Positions 1 through 5,866 of a DNA stretch of 20,543 nucleotides are shown one piece after another (the stretch's first letter is position 1; every line of letters begins with the position of its first letter). The notes below the pieces were generated by a model, which searched no databases, had not been told where the DNA came from, and saw only the letters and a list, made by a program, of their open reading frames with translations. The DNA is from an uncultured Caryophanales bacterium (GTDB taxonomy: Bacteria; Bacillota_I; Bacilli_A; Acholeplasmatales; Anaeroplasmataceae): assembly GCA_937885165.1 (NCBI GenBank), contig CAKZZJ010000183.1, forward strand, positions 1-20,543. Direction: 5' to 3'. The position numbers and the translations under genes are program-made.

Positions 1-153
1 ATGCCTTCTATGTTATATCTATGAGCCTTGATAATTTATATAAGGTTTATACTTGAGCGCTATTGAAAGATTTCACATAAGTTTATTATTTTTAAATTTT
101 ATGAAATAATGAATAAAAGGACTGATATTATTACCAATCCCATTTTGTCAATA
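1..153. other. AT-rich flank without a recognised gene
   Basis: I see no open frame of useful length and no RNA fold in this stretch. On the minus strand, just past the tRNA CCA end, the sequence TTGACA (about 145-150) could be a -35 element for a gene leaving the window to the left. The possible -10 elements (around 125-132) are poorly spaced, so I do not call a promoter. Confidence 0.4.
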
Positions 154-229
154 TGGCATGCCCGGTAGGATTCTAACCTACTACCTTAGTCTCCGGAGGA
201 CTACGCTCTTACAGATGAGCTACGGGCAC
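154..229 (-). tRNA. tRNA-Arg (anticodon CCG), CCA encoded
   Basis: On the minus strand this folds into a full cloverleaf. The acceptor GTGCCCG pairs with CGGGCAT (one G-U pair), the D stem is GCTC/GAGC, and the anticodon stem TAGTC/GACTA encloses loop CTCCGGA (anticodon CCG, reading CGG). The T stem is GTAGG/CCTAC, the discriminator is G and CCA is encoded. The body (CCCGTAGCTC), A20 and G37 fit Arg. Two universal tertiary positions are unusual: the D loop is ATCTGTAA and the T loop TTAGAAT, giving U15 with A48 and U19 with A56 instead of R15-Y48 and G19-C56. The gene starts 13 nt after the guanylyltransferase stop codon, behind a terminator-like hairpin. Confidence 0.93.
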
Positions 230-230
230 A

Positions 231-257
231 TTTATAAAAAGCCTATTTCAAGGCTTT
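231..257 (-). terminator. Rho-independent terminator at the end of the GDP-mannose genes
   Basis: The minus strand has a 7-bp stem AAAGCCT/AGGCTTT (251-257 with 238-244), a 6-nt loop and a tail TTTTTAT. The stem includes the last codons and TAG stop of the guanylyltransferase gene, and the tail runs up to the tRNA gene. It should end much of the GDP-mannose transcript before the tRNA. Confidence 0.65.
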
Positions 258-1298
258 CTTTACTATTTCTTTTATTCTTTGATTATCTTTTTTATCAGCA
301 ATTAAAATTTCATCTTTTGTTATAGAAATTATCATATTATTTACACCTAAAAGTGATACTCTTTGATATTTTTTATCACTTACAATGATGTTGTTACTTG
401 AGTCAACTGTAATGAGTGAATTATTCCTTGATACGTTGCCGTCTTCATCAGCGTCAAATAAATCTTCAAATGCAAGATATCCTCCTACATCATTCCATAA
501 AAAATTAGAGGGTATAACAGATATTTTATCTGACTTTTCCATAATTGCAAAATCAATTGATTTCTTTTCAAAATTCATAAATTCATCTTTAACTTTTTTA
601 GCTGTTAAAACACCTTCATTTTTATCTATTAATTTTGCGATATTCTGATTGGTTATATAGTGATTATAACTATGCTTTTTTAGTTCTTCAAGAAGAACGT
701 CATATCTGAAAATAAACATACCACTATTCCACAAATATTTTTTGGATTCATAATATGCTTTTGCAATATCATATTTTGGCTTTTCAGTGAATTCTAAAGC
801 TTTTTCTGGAACACCTACTATATTTTCCTTTACTTTTATATAACCATAACCAGTTTCTATGTGATCAGGAGTTATACCAAGAGTGACAATCTGGCCTTCT
901 GAAGCCACATATTCAGCAAGTTTGATTGTGCTTCTAAAGTTATCTTCATCTTTAATTAAGTGGTCAGATGCTAAAACACAAATGGTCGGATTATCATAAT
1001 ATTTTGATATAATTAATGAACCATATGATATAGCTGATGCAGTGTCTTTAAAGTCTGGTTCTATAATAATTCTATCATCACTTATTTCACTTAAATCTTC
1101 TTTTAGTGCATCAAGCTGTACTTCATTTGTAGCAATAAAAATTCTATCTTTATCTACTAAAGGAAGTACTCTTTCATATGCAAGTCTTATTAATGATTTT
1201 TCATCAAAAATTTTAAGTAATTGTTTTGGCTTTTTTCTAGTTGAAAGTGGCCAGAATCTTTCTCCACTTCCCCCAGCCATAATTAAGAAAGTAAGCAT
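243..1298 (-). CDS. Mannose-1-phosphate guanylyltransferase
   Basis: This cytoplasmic enzyme makes GDP-mannose from mannose-1-phosphate and GTP. The 351-residue product has the nucleotidyltransferase signature at the N-terminus (MAGGSGERFWPLS, residues 7-19, then KKPKQLL). It continues with LASDH for metal and nucleotide binding, FTEKP and WNSGMF, all typical of GDP-mannose pyrophosphorylases. The length fits the single-domain form without the C-terminal isomerase cupin; here the isomerase is encoded by the gene upstream. The ATG overlaps the upstream stop (TAATG) and follows AGGAG by 7 nt, so the two genes are translationally coupled. The pair supplies GDP-mannose and perhaps a derivative for cell-surface glycans. 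No phosphomannomutase is nearby, so that step must come from elsewhere. Confidence 0.92.
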   Translation of the reverse strand: MLTFLIMAGGSGERFWPLSTRKKPKQLLKIFDEKSLIRLAYERVLPLVDKDRIFIATNEVQLDALKEDLSEISDDRIIIEPDFKDTASAISYGSLIISKYYDNPTICVLASDHLIKDEDNFRSTIKLAEYVASEGQIVTLGITPDHIETGYGYIKVKENIVGVPEKALEFTEKPKYDIAKAYYESKKYLWNSGMFIFRYDVLLEELKKHSYNHYITNQNIAKLIDKNEGVLTAKKVKDEFMNFEKKSIDFAIMEKSDKISVIPSNFLWNDVGGYLAFEDLFDADEDGNVSRNNSLITVDSSNNIIVSDKKYQRVSLLGVNNMIISITKDEILIADKKDNQRIKEIVKKALK

Positions 1299-3193
1299 TA
1301 TTTTTCTCCTAACATTTCATCAATTAAAGTATCTAGATTATCTGTTAGATACATACCTGTATCTTCATTAAATCTTTTTGGATTTCCTACTAGTATTTTG
1401 GCATCATTTGGTCTTAAAAATTCTTTTTTAACATCAACATAAATTTTTTCATTATAAATACCTTTTTCGTCAAGACCAGTTCCTACAAATTCTAAATCAA
1501 TTCCGATTTTTTTGTAAGCTTTTTTAACAAAATCTCTTATAGAATAAGCTTTTGATGTGGCGATAATATAATCTTTTGGCTTATCCTGCTGTAAGATGAG
1601 ATACATTGCTTTAGCATATTCTTCTGCTAGTCCCCATTCTCGTGTTGCGTTTAGATTACCAAGTGATAACACATAATCCTCTCCATCTCTTACTCTTTTT
1701 ACAGCATTGATTATTTTTTTAGAAACAAAAGAAGATGTTTTTAATTTTGATGTATGGTTATAGCAGATTCCATTTACGCAAAATAAATTATAATTTTCTC
1801 TATAGCTAGAGATGATTAGTTGTGCATATAATTTACTTACTGCATAAGGAGATTTTGGGTCAAATTTTGTATTTTCATCCTGGGGATATTCTTCCCCTGA
1901 AAATAAATATGGAGTAGATAAATTGAATAATTTGGCCTTAATATCGCTATTTTTTATTGCATCTATAAGTCTTAATGTACCAAGTGCGTTTACTTCAGTT
2001 GTATATTCAGGTAAATCAAATGAAATATCAACATGTGACTGACTAGCAAGATGATAAATCTCATCCGGCCTGATATTTTCAAGTAATCTATTCACATTAG
2101 ATGAGTCAGTCATATCACCAATATTGGTAAAAAAACATGGATTTGAATCAAATTCATAAAGAGGTGATGATAAATATTGACTTTTTGATTGGACTATTGC
2201 GTGAACTTCATAACCTTTTTCAAGTAAAAGCCTAGCAAGATAATATCCATCCTGGCTTATAGCTCCGGTAATCATCGCTACTTCTCTCATTTTTAATCGA
2301 TTCTCCTTTTTCTTTGGTATTACACCAATTAATTTCAAATTACCATTAAATTCTATTTTTTTTGTATTGCTAGTCAAAATAAATGTGTCACCTTTTTTGA
2401 TATTATATTCATTTATTTTACCTTCGCCATCTATTACATAAAAAATTTCAAAACCTTTGTTTTCATAATCTTTTTTTCCATCAACAATTAATTTATATAA
2501 ATTAAAATGTTGGTTCTTAAATGTATCTTCATCCTTTAAAGAGTGTATTATATTTTTACTGTTGTTATAATCTATAACATTAAGTGAATCTTCAATATGT
2601 AATTCTCTTTTAGGTAATCTTTCATAATCATAAAGTCTATATGTTATATCGCTTGATTCTTGAACTTCTAAGACAAAAGAACCTCCGTGTAATGCGTGGA
2701 TTCTTCCGGGTTCAATGATTACTAAATCATCTTCTTTAATTTCTTTATCAATCAAATAATTATCAAGTTCTTTTTTATCGATTATACTTCTTAATTCCAA
2801 AGCGTTTTTAACATCAACACCAATTGTTACAGTTTTAGCTTTGTTTTCTTTTAAAACATACCAGCATTCAAATTTACCAAGTGAATTATGTTTTTTTATA
2901 GCATATTCATCATTTGGATGAACCTGTACTGAAAGATCATTGTTTGCTGAAATAAGCTTGATTAAAATTGGAAATTCCTTTTCATCATAATTATCAAATA
3001 ATTCAGGATGTTTTCTAAAAAGATGTCTTAAGGTTTCACCTTTATATTTACCATTAGTAATGATAGATGATTTATCTTTATAACCAGATACAATCCAAGC
3101 TTCACCAGTCATGTTTTTACAGTCATATATTTTATTTAATTCTTCACCAGCCCATGGCTTTACTGAAAAGTATGGTTTTAAAAACAATATCAT
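1298..3193 (-). CDS. Fused mannose-6-phosphate isomerase / GDP-mannose dehydratase-like protein
   Basis: One 631-residue frame holds two enzymes. Residues 1 to about 295 are a type I mannose-6-phosphate isomerase: zinc-site motifs SVQVHPND, FECWYVL, PGRIHALHGG and EVQESSDITYRLYDYER. Residues 302-631 are an extended SDR of the GDP-mannose 4,6-dehydratase type: TGAISQDG (TGxTGQDG in the family), SHVDISF, SPYAVSK (Tyr450, Lys454), FNLSTPY, LGNLNATREWG and FLRPNDAK. The dehydratase half is divergent. The Glu of the family STSE motif is Tyr429, the middle Gly of the Rossmann motif is Ser, and the basic pair that usually follows HGI is VQSK. The start is ATG 3193 behind GAGGA; an in-frame TTG at 3229 has no ribosome site. 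I know no standard fusion of this pair; see the buried start at 2288-2309. The isomerase half is secure, but the second half's reaction is uncertain. Confidence 0.85.
   Translation of the reverse strand: MILFLKPYFSVKPWAGEELNKIYDCKNMTGEAWIVSGYKDKSSIITNGKYKGETLRHLFRKHPELFDNYDEKEFPILIKLISANNDLSVQVHPNDEYAIKKHNSLGKFECWYVLKENKAKTVTIGVDVKNALELRSIIDKKELDNYLIDKEIKEDDLVIIEPGRIHALHGGSFVLEVQESSDITYRLYDYERLPKRELHIEDSLNVIDYNNSKNIIHSLKDEDTFKNQHFNLYKLIVDGKKDYENKGFEIFYVIDGEGKINEYNIKKGDTFILTSNTKKIEFNGNLKLIGVIPKKKENRLKMREVAMITGAISQDGYYLARLLLEKGYEVHAIVQSKSQYLSSPLYEFDSNPCFFTNIGDMTDSSNVNRLLENIRPDEIYHLASQSHVDISFDLPEYTTEVNALGTLRLIDAIKNSDIKAKLFNLSTPYLFSGEEYPQDENTKFDPKSPYAVSKLYAQLIISSYRENYNLFCVNGICYNHTSKLKTSSFVSKKIINAVKRVRDGEDYVLSLGNLNATREWGLAEEYAKAMYLILQQDKPKDYIIATSKAYSIRDFVKKAYKKIGIDLEFVGTGLDEKGIYNEKIYVDVKKEFLRPNDAKILVGNPKRFNEDTGMYLTDNLDTLIDEMLGEK
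2288..2311 (-). promoter_or_regulatory. Buried ribosome site and start codon at the fusion joint
   Basis: Inside the fused frame the minus strand reads AAAGGAG (2303-2309), 12 nt, then ATG (2288-2290), exactly where the dehydratase domain begins (MREVAMITG). A TAA lies two bases before this ATG in another frame (2293-2295). Removing one A from the A5 run at 2307-2311 would end the isomerase at that TAA and leave two ordinary tandem genes. The site therefore looks like an old gene boundary or a live internal start. Confidence 0.6.
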
Positions 3194-3220
3194 TTTAATT
3201 TCCTCTTCAAAACTAAAAAT

Positions 3221-3250
3221 ATTATACAATAACTAGATTTAAAAATCTAG
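3221..3250 (-). promoter_or_regulatory. Possible -10 and 18-bp palindrome upstream of the GDP-mannose genes
   Basis: On the minus strand TATAAT lies at 3221-3226, 28 nt before the ATG. Immediately upstream, 3233-3250 is a perfect inverted repeat, CTAGATTTTTAAATCTAG (8-bp arms, 2-nt centre). No good -35 is visible at 16-18 nt, and the palindrome occupies that position. It could be an operator covering the -35 region or the site of an activator. Confidence 0.4.
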
Positions 3251-3335
3251 CAACTATATTATTTAAAATCATATACTTTTGCGAGCTTTCTATAAGTCAC
3301 TTAAATTTCACGTAAAAATAACATACAAATTTTTC

Positions 3336-3363
3336 TTGACTAAAATATAAAAAATAGTATAAT
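3336..3363 (+). promoter_or_regulatory. SigA-type promoter of the fur-like operon
   Basis: TTGACT (3336-3341), a 16-nt A-rich spacer and TATAAT (3358-3363). The expected start site, near 3370, falls at the edge of the palindrome at 3370-3384. Confidence 0.75.
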
Positions 3364-3369
3364 ACAAAG

Positions 3370-3384
3370 TGCGACTCAGTCGCA
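3370..3384 (+). promoter_or_regulatory. 7-1-7 palindrome, probable Fur-family operator
   Basis: TGCGACTCAGTCGCA is a perfect inverted repeat with 7-bp arms around one base, the geometry of Fur, Zur and PerR boxes. It starts 6 nt after the -10 and precedes a gene for a Fur-family protein, so it is probably the autoregulatory site. The half-site TGCGACT differs from the classical Fur (TGATAAT) and PerR (TTATAAT) halves. The metal therefore cannot be read from it. Confidence 0.65.
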
Positions 3385-3398
3385 GAATAGGAAAAAAC

Positions 3399-3779
3399 AT
3401 GTATAATACTGATCACAATAAATTGTTGATAGACTTATTTGAGAACAATAAAGAAAAGACATATTCTGCTAATTATTTAGTAAAAAAATTTAGTGGTGTT
3501 ATCAATAAGGCAACAATCTATAGACAACTAAATAAACTAGAAGAAAATAAGGTAATAAGAAAAAGTTTTAACGAGGAAAATAACACTCACTATTATCAAT
3601 ACGCAAATGACTGTGACTCCCACCTTCATTTAACATGCATAAAATGTGGAAAAATTATCCACTTAAAATGTAGGGAAGCAGACATGTTTTTATCGCACAT
3701 AAATTTAGAACATGAGTTTTATATTGACAGATATAAATCAGTATTATTAGGATATTGTAAGGAGTGCTATAATGTCTAA
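3399..3779 (+). CDS. Fur-family metal-dependent repressor
   Basis: A 126-residue product with the Fur fold. A winged helix (about residues 5-65, recognition helix NKATIYRQLNKLEE) is followed by the metal and dimerisation domain with HLHLTCIKCGK (His75, His77, Cys80, Cys83), His88 and a C-terminal CKEC (Cys120, Cys123). The two CxxC pairs form the structural zinc site, and the His-rich segment belongs to the sensing site. I chose ATG 3399 (AGGA 6 nt upstream). A GTG at 3369 in the same frame would sit at the transcription start with no leader. It overlaps the permease gene by 8 nt, so it probably controls that permease. Whether it senses Fe, Mn, Zn or peroxide cannot be decided from sequence. 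Confidence 0.88.
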   Translation: MYNTDHNKLLIDLFENNKEKTYSANYLVKKFSGVINKATIYRQLNKLEENKVIRKSFNEENNTHYYQYANDCDSHLHLTCIKCGKIIHLKCREADMFLSHINLEHEFYIDRYKSVLLGYCKECYNV

Positions 3780-4638
3780 TATAGCAGATATTTTACTTGA
3801 TTCATTTTTGGATTCACTAAAGGTTTTAGGGTTCGCATTTATAATATTTTTTATTTTCTCATTTTTTGAAGATAAAATAATTAGATTATTTAATAAAAAA
3901 AGTAGGATATCACCATTAATAGGGGCTTCATTAGGCCTTATTCCTGAATGTGGTGTATCTGTTTTAGCAAGTGATTTATATACGTCAAGGCTCATTACAA
4001 CAGGTACAATTTTTGCGGTTTTTTTCGCATCAAGCGATGAAGCTTTACCTCTTTTAATTTCTAATTTCGATAAAGCAATATATGCTTTACCGCTTCTTTT
4101 TATTAAGATTATTTTTGGATTTTTATTTGGTTTTTTAATTGATCTTATTTACCATAAAAATGATTATAAAGAAATTAAAAATAATGATTATTTTAGAAGT
4201 GAAGATAAAATTAATAATGAACATGAAAATGAGTCGTTTTTTATGTCTCATTTTATGCATCCTTTTCTTCACTCAATAAAAATTTTTGTTTATGTGTTTA
4301 TCATATCTTTTTTATTTGGATTATTACTTTATTTTATAGGTGAAGATAATGTCATAAAATTCATGAGTGAAAACATATATTTATCCCCTTTATTTGCATC
4401 AATTATTGGCCTTATTCCAAACTGCTCATCATCAATTTTAATTACTAATGTTTTTATAAAAGGTGGAATTCCTTTTGCGGCACTCACCTCAGGGCTTTCT
4501 GTTAATTCGGGTGTTGGAATTTTATATTTATTCAAGAGCAAGAATGACATTAAAAATAAGTTATTTATTTTGTCATCATTATTTCTCACGTCAAATTTAG
4601 TGGGTTATATAACATTATTTATAATGAAATTGTTTTAA
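3772..4638 (+). CDS. Multi-pass permease, putative metal or arsenic transporter (ArsP_2/PF11449-like)
   Basis: A 288-residue integral membrane protein of about eight helices in two related halves. Each half carries a GLIPxC motif (GLIPEC near residues 55-60, GLIPNC near 213-218), followed by SS-rich and GxP segments. A hydrophilic loop (about 125-155) leads to a His-rich stretch, MSHFMHPFLH. This matches, from memory, the family named putative manganese transporter or arsenic efflux protein. Its ATG overlaps the stop of the Fur-like gene and has AAGGAG upstream. Co-transcription with a Fur-family sensor argues for a metal ion substrate, with export more likely than import. The substrate and direction are inferred only. 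Confidence 0.7.
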   Translation: MSNIADILLDSFLDSLKVLGFAFIIFFIFSFFEDKIIRLFNKKSRISPLIGASLGLIPECGVSVLASDLYTSRLITTGTIFAVFFASSDEALPLLISNFDKAIYALPLLFIKIIFGFLFGFLIDLIYHKNDYKEIKNNDYFRSEDKINNEHENESFFMSHFMHPFLHSIKIFVYVFIISFLFGLLLYFIGEDNVIKFMSENIYLSPLFASIIGLIPNCSSSILITNVFIKGGIPFAALTSGLSVNSGVGILYLFKSKNDIKNKLFILSSLFLTSNLVGYITLFIMKLF

Positions 4639-4645
4639 AAAATAC

Positions 4646-4674
4646 TTGATTTAAATTTAAATATCGTGTATTAT
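4646..4674 (+). promoter_or_regulatory. Promoter for the riboswitch transcript
   Basis: TTGATT (4646-4651), a 17-nt spacer and TATTAT (4669-4674). The start would be at about 4680-4682, so the RNA begins with the 5' strand of the aptamer closing stem. Confidence 0.65.
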
Positions 4675-4679
4675 TAAAT

Positions 4680-4764
4680 CACCATAAAGAGAGCAGTTAG
4701 GGACAAGCCCAGTGATCTGCCAGCAACTTACTTTTAAAGCAAAGTGCTAAAGCTTGAACGATGG
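4680..4764 (+). promoter_or_regulatory. SAM-clan riboswitch aptamer (S-box / SAM-I or SAM-I/IV-like)
   Basis: The order of conserved blocks is that of the SAM clan: AGAGAG, GGGAC..GCCC hairpin, GCAAC, a short hairpin, then GTGCTAA. P2b is GGG/CCC around loop ACAAG (4700-4710). The pseudoknot is clear and covaried: loop CAAGC (4704-4708) complements GCTTG (4752-4756), where SAM-I usually has a CUGG/CCAG-like pairing. P3 is ACTT/AAGT with an inner CTTT/AAAG. P1 is short (CCAT 4682-4685 with ATGG 4761-4764). The P4 hairpin of typical SAM-I is not evident between GCTTG and ATGG, so this may be a variant class. Confidence 0.75.
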
Positions 4765-4781
4765 ATTTTTTTTGTTTTCTA

Positions 4782-4813
4782 ATCTCATCTTTATGGTGAG
4801 ATCTTTTTATTTT
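4782..4813 (+). terminator. Riboswitch-controlled terminator
   Basis: The 8-bp stem ATCTCATC/GGTGAGAT (4782-4789 with 4795-4802), with loop TTTAT, is followed by CTTTTTATTTT. A competing 12-bp pairing exists: TCACCATAAAGA (4679-4690, the P1 5' strand and start of the AGAGAG motif) is perfectly complementary to TCTTTATGGTGA (4788-4799) in this hairpin. Terminator and antiterminator are thus mutually exclusive, consistent with a SAM-off transcriptional switch. Confidence 0.75.
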
Positions 4814-4824
4814 GGAGGAGAAAA

Positions 4825-5031
4825 ATGGAAAACAAAGAATATCTTACAGAAAATGATTTATTGAATTTATTGAATGAGACTCTATATGCATATGTATATC
4901 AGGCAAAAACTAAGGAGAATGAGAAAAGATTTACAAAAAACATCAAGGCATTAATAAAGACTTTAAAGGTTGTTTATAAGAAAAAAGTTGTTTTTGATAA
5001 GAAAACATTGCTTTATGTGTTCAAAAATTAA
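4825..5031 (+). CDS. Small basic protein of unknown function, riboswitch-controlled
   Basis: A 68-residue product, rich in Lys, Leu, Asn and Tyr, with no Cys, no signal peptide and no membrane segment. It should be mostly helical (residues 8-60); an acidic first third is followed by a strongly basic second half (KALIKTLKVVYKKKVV). GGAGGAG 4 nt before the ATG is a strong ribosome site directly after the terminator. It is the only gene behind the riboswitch before the next promoter at 5113, and I do not recognise it. S-box leaders normally control methionine or SAM synthesis and transport, so its job may be linked to methyl metabolism, but nothing in the sequence shows that. Confidence 0.75.
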   Translation: MENKEYLTENDLLNLLNETLYAYVYQAKTKENEKRFTKNIKALIKTLKVVYKKKVVFDKKTLLYVFKN

Positions 5032-5040
5032 TAAATTTGT

Positions 5041-5064
5041 ATTTAAAAATCTCCTTTTTTAAAT
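5041..5064 (+). terminator. Weak AT-only hairpin after the small gene
   Basis: ATTTAAAAA (5041-5049) pairs with TTTTTAAAT (5056-5064) around TCTCCT. The stem has no G-C pairs and there is no T tail, so it is at best a weak transcript end. Confidence 0.2.
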
Positions 5065-5098
5065 TTGTAATTTAATAATACAAAAAAATTAAAAAAAA

Positions 5099-5112
5099 TA
5101 AAAACGTTTTCA
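5099..5112 (+). promoter_or_regulatory. cre-like catabolite control site
   Basis: TAAAAACGTTTTCA matches the CcpA consensus TGWAANCGNTNWCA at all fixed positions but the second. It abuts the -35 of the next promoter, which would place the alpha-galactoside operon under carbon catabolite control. The sequence is AT-rich, so chance is possible. Confidence 0.55.
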
Positions 5113-5141
5113 TTGACAAATTAAGAACATGGGTATATCAT
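5113..5141 (+). promoter_or_regulatory. Promoter of the tetR / alpha-galactoside operon
   Basis: TTGACA (5113-5118), a 17-nt spacer and TATCAT (5136-5141). It gives a leader of about 48 nt to the TTG start at 5196. No other convincing promoter was seen before the symporter gene. Confidence 0.75.
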
Positions 5142-5163
5142 ATAGATAGTTTAAATATCAAAA

Positions 5164-5180
5164 TGATAGTCAATCTATCA
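5164..5180 (+). promoter_or_regulatory. Inverted repeat, probable TetR operator
   Basis: TGATAGTCAATCTATCA has 6-bp arms TGATAG/CTATCA around 5 nt. It lies about 20 nt downstream of the -10 and just before the regulator gene, a normal place for autorepression. A further GATAG occurs at 5144-5148, so a second half-site may exist. Confidence 0.5.
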
Positions 5181-5195
5181 AAATGGGGTGATAAA

Positions 5196-5822
5196 TTGAG
5201 CATTAAGGATGCTAAACTTAACTTCATTGTCGAAGTTGCTACAAAATTGTTTTTAGAAAAAGGAATTAATCAAGTAACAATCAGGGATATAGCAACGGCA
5301 GTAGGAGTAGGAGAGGCAACTATCTACAGATATTTTTCTAAAAAGCAAAACATTGTTGTTGCTTCAGCTATGAGGCTTGAAGATGAGGTATTTAATAAAT
5401 ATTTCGCTTTAAATGATGGAGGAAATGGCTTTGAAAAACTATCTAAATTTTATACGAATTTCCTATTGATTTTTACAGAACATATTGAATTTTATAAATT
5501 CATCAATGATTTTGATTCTTATTTCATCAATGAAGTGGGGGATTTGTCTAATTATGAAGAATCATTAAGACCATTTTATAAATCATATCTAGATGCCTAT
5601 AATTTGGGTTTGATAGACAAATCTATTTTGAAATTAGAAAATATCGAACTGTTTTATTTTACAACTACTCATTCACTTTTAGGGTTATGTAAAAAATTAT
5701 CATATGATAAAGAAATTTTAGCCCAGGATTCTAAAGTGAAGAAGAGCGATGAAATAAAACAACTTATAAGTATTATTTTATATAGTTTAAAAGCTTATGA
5801 GTCTAACATAAGTTCAAATTAA
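5196..5822 (+). CDS. TetR/AcrR-family transcriptional regulator
   Basis: A 208-residue product with the TetR N-terminal DNA-binding domain: ATKLFLEKGINQVTIRDIATAVGVGEATIYRYFSKK is read in pieces as helix 1, the helix-turn-helix core TIRDIATAVGVGEATIYRYF and the following helix. The C-terminal ligand domain (about residues 60-208) has no family signature I recognise. I start it at TTG 5196, with GGGGTGA 5 nt upstream. An ATG at 5163 in the same frame has no ribosome site and lies in the palindrome. It leads the alpha-galactoside operon, where LacI or AraC types are more usual, so it is probably the local repressor. The inducer is unknown. Confidence 0.85.
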   Translation: MSIKDAKLNFIVEVATKLFLEKGINQVTIRDIATAVGVGEATIYRYFSKKQNIVVASAMRLEDEVFNKYFALNDGGNGFEKLSKFYTNFLLIFTEHIEFYKFINDFDSYFINEVGDLSNYEESLRPFYKSYLDAYNLGLIDKSILKLENIELFYFTTTHSLLGLCKKLSYDKEILAQDSKVKKSDEIKQLISIILYSLKAYESNISSN

Positions 5823-5866
5823 AAAAAGGAGTACGCATTGATTTTAGACTAGATGCAGATTTAATT

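Noticed and set aside
154..229. The CCG tRNA as a tRNA-Trp for reassigned CGG
   Set aside because: The acceptor (G1-U72, U2-A71), A20 and G37 fit Arg identity and the usual tRNA-Arg(CCG) body. With no CGG codons in the window, reassignment cannot be tested, so I keep Arg.
385..1371. Plus-strand frames inside the guanylyltransferase gene
   Set aside because: Ser/Phe-rich antisense shadows of a clear coding gene; no ribosome sites.
5163..5195. ATG at 5163 as the start of the TetR gene
   Set aside because: No ribosome site precedes it and it lies in the probable operator. TTG 5196 has GGGGTGA at the right distance and begins where family homology begins.
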